Below, piece by piece: positions 61,956 to 64,000 of a DNA stretch of 64,000 nucleotides. Numbering within the stretch: position 1 is the stretch's first letter; the number at the start of each line of letters is the position of its first letter. The stretch comes from Candidatus Methylopumilus universalis. GTDB lineage: Bacteria; Pseudomonadota; Gammaproteobacteria; Burkholderiales; Methylophilaceae. The notes beneath the pieces are model-generated. The model saw nothing but the letters and a program-made list of their open reading frames with translations. It was not told the DNA's origin and did not search any database. Made by a program: the position numbers and the translations under genes. The stretch is taken from assembly GCF_006364435.1 (NCBI RefSeq), contig NZ_CP040977.1:186001-250000 (forward strand). Reading direction: 5' to 3'.

Positions 61956-62642
61956 ATGAAAATCTTATCTTTAGATACTTCGACCGAATATATGTCTTTA
62001 GGCTTAAAAATTGATGAGGATTTTTACTCGATCAATATCAAGGCTGGACAGACTCACTCAGAAATTGTCTTGCCGGAAATAAAAAAATTACTAAGCGAGC
62101 ATCAATTAACCATAACGGATCTTGATGCTGTTGCATTTGGCAGAGGTCCAGGTTCATTTACAGGGATTAGAATTGCATGCGGCATAGCTTATGGATTGGG
62201 CTATGGTGCATCGATTCCAGTCATCGGTGTTAATAATCTTTTGGCACTTGCTGAGGCATCAGGTAAAGATAAAGTGGTCAGTGGTATTGATGCCAGAATG
62301 GGTGAAATATATTTAAGTGCTTACATAAAAGAAGGGAAAACATTTTCAGAGCCTATGCTCGAAGGTGTTTATAAGCCTCATGAATTGCCTCAGCTTAAAG
62401 GCTTAGGTTGGACCTTAGTTGGAAATGCAATTGAGACATACGAAAAGCAAATGAAAGATCACTTTGGTCAGCAGATTGAAGAAGTTATTTTTGGCCCCTA
62501 TGAAGTGGTCGAATCCATTTCTAAACTCGCAATGCCCTTCATTAAAAATAAATTATTCGAGCTGATTCATGCCGAACCTCTCTACTTAAGAAATAAAGTG
62601 GCCTTTACGACCGAAGAGCGAAAGTCATTGAATGCAGTTTAG
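61956..62642 (+). CDS. tsaB: tRNA threonylcarbamoyladenosine synthesis protein TsaB
   Basis: TsaB (228 residues) is the pseudo-enzyme partner of TsaD in transferring the threonylcarbamoyl group to A37 of tRNA. The ASKHA fold start ILSLDTSTEYMSLGL and the motif AFGRGPGSFTGIRI are diagnostic. It overlaps rimI by 11 bases. The pathway's first enzyme, tsaC, is also in this window. Confidence 0.95.
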   Translation: MKILSLDTSTEYMSLGLKIDEDFYSINIKAGQTHSEIVLPEIKKLLSEHQLTITDLDAVAFGRGPGSFTGIRIACGIAYGLGYGASIPVIGVNNLLALAEASGKDKVVSGIDARMGEIYLSAYIKEGKTFSEPMLEGVYKPHELPQLKGLGWTLVGNAIETYEKQMKDHFGQQIEEVIFGPYEVVESISKLAMPFIKNKLFELIHAEPLYLRNKVAFTTEERKSLNAV

Positions 62643-63069
62643 TGACTTCAAAGAGATTGATTTAAGCGCGATTGAATTGATTGAAAATGAAGTTCATGCT
62701 TACCCTTGGACGCGAGGTAATTTTTTAGATTCAATAAAATCAAGTCACACATGTTTTATGATGAAGGCAAATGAAGAAATCATAGGATATGCGGTCATAA
62801 TGTTTGTATTAGATGAGTGTCACATACTTAATATAAGCATAAAAAAAAGTATGCAAAAGAAAGGCTATGGTTCGGATTTACTTAAAGAAGTAATTCGTCG
62901 TTCAGAGTTGGCTCATTCTAAAACGATTTATCTTGAAGTTAGGATGTCCAATCATGCCGCTATTCACTTGTATGACAAACATGGGTTTAATGAAATGAGC
63001 ATTAGAAAAAATTATTATCGTGCTAAAGAAGGGCGGGAAGATGCAGTTTTAATGGGGCTCGAGATTTGA
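62632..63069 (+). CDS. rimI: ribosomal protein S18-alanine N-acetyltransferase
   Basis: RimI (145 residues) is a GNAT acetyltransferase that acetylates the N-terminus of S18. The acetyl-CoA loop is QKKGYGSDLL; the conserved SNHAAIHLYDKHGF and IRKNYYRAKEGREDAVLM blocks match E. coli RimI closely. It starts inside tsaB and shares one base of its TGA with the next ATG. Confidence 0.95.
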   Translation: MQFSDFKEIDLSAIELIENEVHAYPWTRGNFLDSIKSSHTCFMMKANEEIIGYAVIMFVLDECHILNISIKKSMQKKGYGSDLLKEVIRRSELAHSKTIYLEVRMSNHAAIHLYDKHGFNEMSIRKNYYRAKEGREDAVLMGLEI

Positions 63070-63584
63070 TGGATGCTGAATACACAAAAAGAATTTTAAA
63101 GGAACTTGAATTATTTCCCCTTTGGAAATTAAAAGACAAGGATATTGCTTTATCTATTTCAAAAGAAGAGATAAAGCTCATTGAGACCGATTTATTTTTT
63201 GTATTCAAAATTAATTGTGTAGAAGGATCGTTATTACTTTTAAGCCAGAATTTTGTATTGGAACAGGAAGGGGCTGTACAAGAATTATTTTTAAATATTG
63301 CAAAATTTATTACAACGACGATAGGTCAAGACACATTCCAGAAAAATCATTTATTAATACTCACTAAAGATCAATTAAGCGACCTATGCCTAAATACTCC
63401 TCCAAAGCATATGCTAGCTTTTGGGTTAAATAATCAGTTTTTTGAAGAATACAAAACAAATAATTTGATGAATAATGTCACTTTGAACATTAAGCATACG
63501 CTTGATCTTAATCATCTTCTTCAAAACCCAAAAGATAAGAAATTAGTTTGGGAAAATATTTTAGATTTAATTAAAGACTTTTAA
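63069..63584 (+). CDS. holD: candidate DNA polymerase III psi subunit
   Basis: A 171-residue cytosolic protein that I assign by weak similarity and context. The N-terminal [18 protein letters not shown] resembles the chi-binding QLQQLGITQWSLRRP of E. coli HolD. Later blocks also line up in order: LTKDQLSDL (99-107) with LTPEKIAML, LAFGL with a WRLG-type strand, and [15 protein letters not shown] (150-164) with LRANPTARAALWQQI. It adjoins rimI, as holD does in E. coli (there on the other side). It is about 34 residues longer than E. coli psi. I start at the ATG in TGATG; a TTG one codon upstream is less likely. Confidence 0.6.
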   Translation: MDAEYTKRILKELELFPLWKLKDKDIALSISKEEIKLIETDLFFVFKINCVEGSLLLLSQNFVLEQEGAVQELFLNIAKFITTTIGQDTFQKNHLLILTKDQLSDLCLNTPPKHMLAFGLNNQFFEEYKTNNLMNNVTLNIKHTLDLNHLLQNPKDKKLVWENILDLIKDF

Positions 63585-63600
63585 AAAAGAAAGAACATTA

Positions 63601-64000
63601 ATGCTTGCATCAAAATTTTACATTTCAACCCTAAAGGAGGCGCCATCAGAGGCTGAGCTTATTAGTCATAAACTTATGATTCGCGCAGGCTTTATTAAGC
63701 GACTCGGTTCAGGCCTTTATTCTTGGATGCCACTTGGCTTAAAAGTTTTAAGAAAAATTGAAGCGATCATTAGAAATGAAATGAATAAGGCAGGGGCCCT
63801 AGAGTTATTAATGCCAGCCATACAGCCAGCTGAGCTATGGGAAGAGACAGGGCGATGGGAACTCTTCGGACCACAGATGTTAAAAATCAAAGATCGCCAT
63901 GATCGAAGTTTTTGTTTTGGACCGACGCACGAAGAAGTGATCACAGATATTGCTAGAAAAGAAATTAATAGCTACAAGCAGCTGCCTATTAATTTTTATC
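63601..64000 (+). CDS. proS: prolyl-tRNA synthetase, 3' end outside the window
   Basis: The first 133 codons of bacterial-type ProS, which charges tRNAPro. The start [20 protein letters not shown] and the class II motif-1/2 region ([49 protein letters not shown]) are diagnostic. The frame is open to the end of the window. It lies 16 bases after the holD candidate. Confidence 0.97.
   Translation, partial: MLASKFYISTLKEAPSEAELISHKLMIRAGFIKRLGSGLYSWMPLGLKVLRKIEAIIRNEMNKAGALELLMPAIQPAELWEETGRWELFGPQMLKIKDRHDRSFCFGPTHEEVITDIARKEINSYKQLPINFY

Noticed and set aside
63066-63068. TTG as the start of the holD candidate
   Set aside because: The ATG one codon downstream (TGATG overlap with rimI) is a stronger start and gives the normal coupled arrangement.

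Overview
The window is AT-rich (by eye below 40 % GC), gene-dense bacterial chromosome with almost no free space: no gap reaches 300 bases, many genes overlap by 1 to 17 bases, and there are no insertion sequences, prophage genes, CRISPR arrays, rRNAs or tRNAs. Protein sequences and gene order (polA next to a LOG-family gene, DUF2782, thrB, a BPSS1780-like membrane protein and uvrD; DUF2322 next to coq7; a short Fis behind dusB) point to a betaproteobacterium. The low GC and compaction fit a streamlined aquatic methylotroph of the Methylophilaceae (OM43 / Methylopumilus type). The family assignment is inference; no methanol dehydrogenase or other methylotrophy marker lies in the window.

Region 1 (1-25.7 kb, + strand) is the transcription/translation core: the 3' part of rpoB, rpoC, the str operon (rpsL-rpsG-fusA-tuf), then S10, spc and alpha operons from rpsJ to rplQ without foreign insertion. 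Convincing sigma70-type promoters lie before rpsL, rplC, rplN and rpsM, and a fifth r-protein promoter drives rpmB-rpmG on the other strand. All five place a C followed by a pyrimidine tract (CTTTTT or CTCTTT) exactly 7 bases after the -10 hexamer, which is the most interesting regulatory signal here.

Region 2 (25.7-34.2 kb): a symmetric bidirectional terminator separates rplQ from the minus-strand set coaBC-dut and rpmB-rpmG. Then come a CstA-type carbon-starvation/pyruvate transporter with its 59-residue YbdD partner, lgt (minus), ilvD with a hexose-6-phosphate mutarotase-like gene, and a small periplasmic cytochrome c.

Region 3 (34.2-44.7 kb, minus strand): polA with a CinA-like gene, then a very tight seven-gene run dusB-fis-purH-purD-tsaC-hemF-amino-acid permease, linking tRNA modification, a nucleoid regulator, purine synthesis and haem synthesis.

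Region 4 (44.7-51.9 kb): LOG-family hydrolase, DUF2782 protein, thrB and a membrane protein on +; uvrD and groES-groEL on -. groESL carries a perfect CIRCE operator directly behind a sigma70-type promoter.

Region 5 (52-64 kb): Tas-like aldo/keto reductase, bioA, dacB, an FKBP isomerase and an OsmC-family protein on +; DUF2322, coq7 and ctpA on -; a SelW-like CxxC protein facing an NlpC/P60 hydrolase; and finally dinG-like helicase, tsaB, rimI, a divergent holD candidate and the 5' part of proS.

Compaction shows repeatedly: three convergent pairs share interlocked stops in TTAG, one terminator is built from the coding sequence of the opposing gene, one runs directly into a start codon, and polA and its divergent neighbour are only about 21 bases apart.
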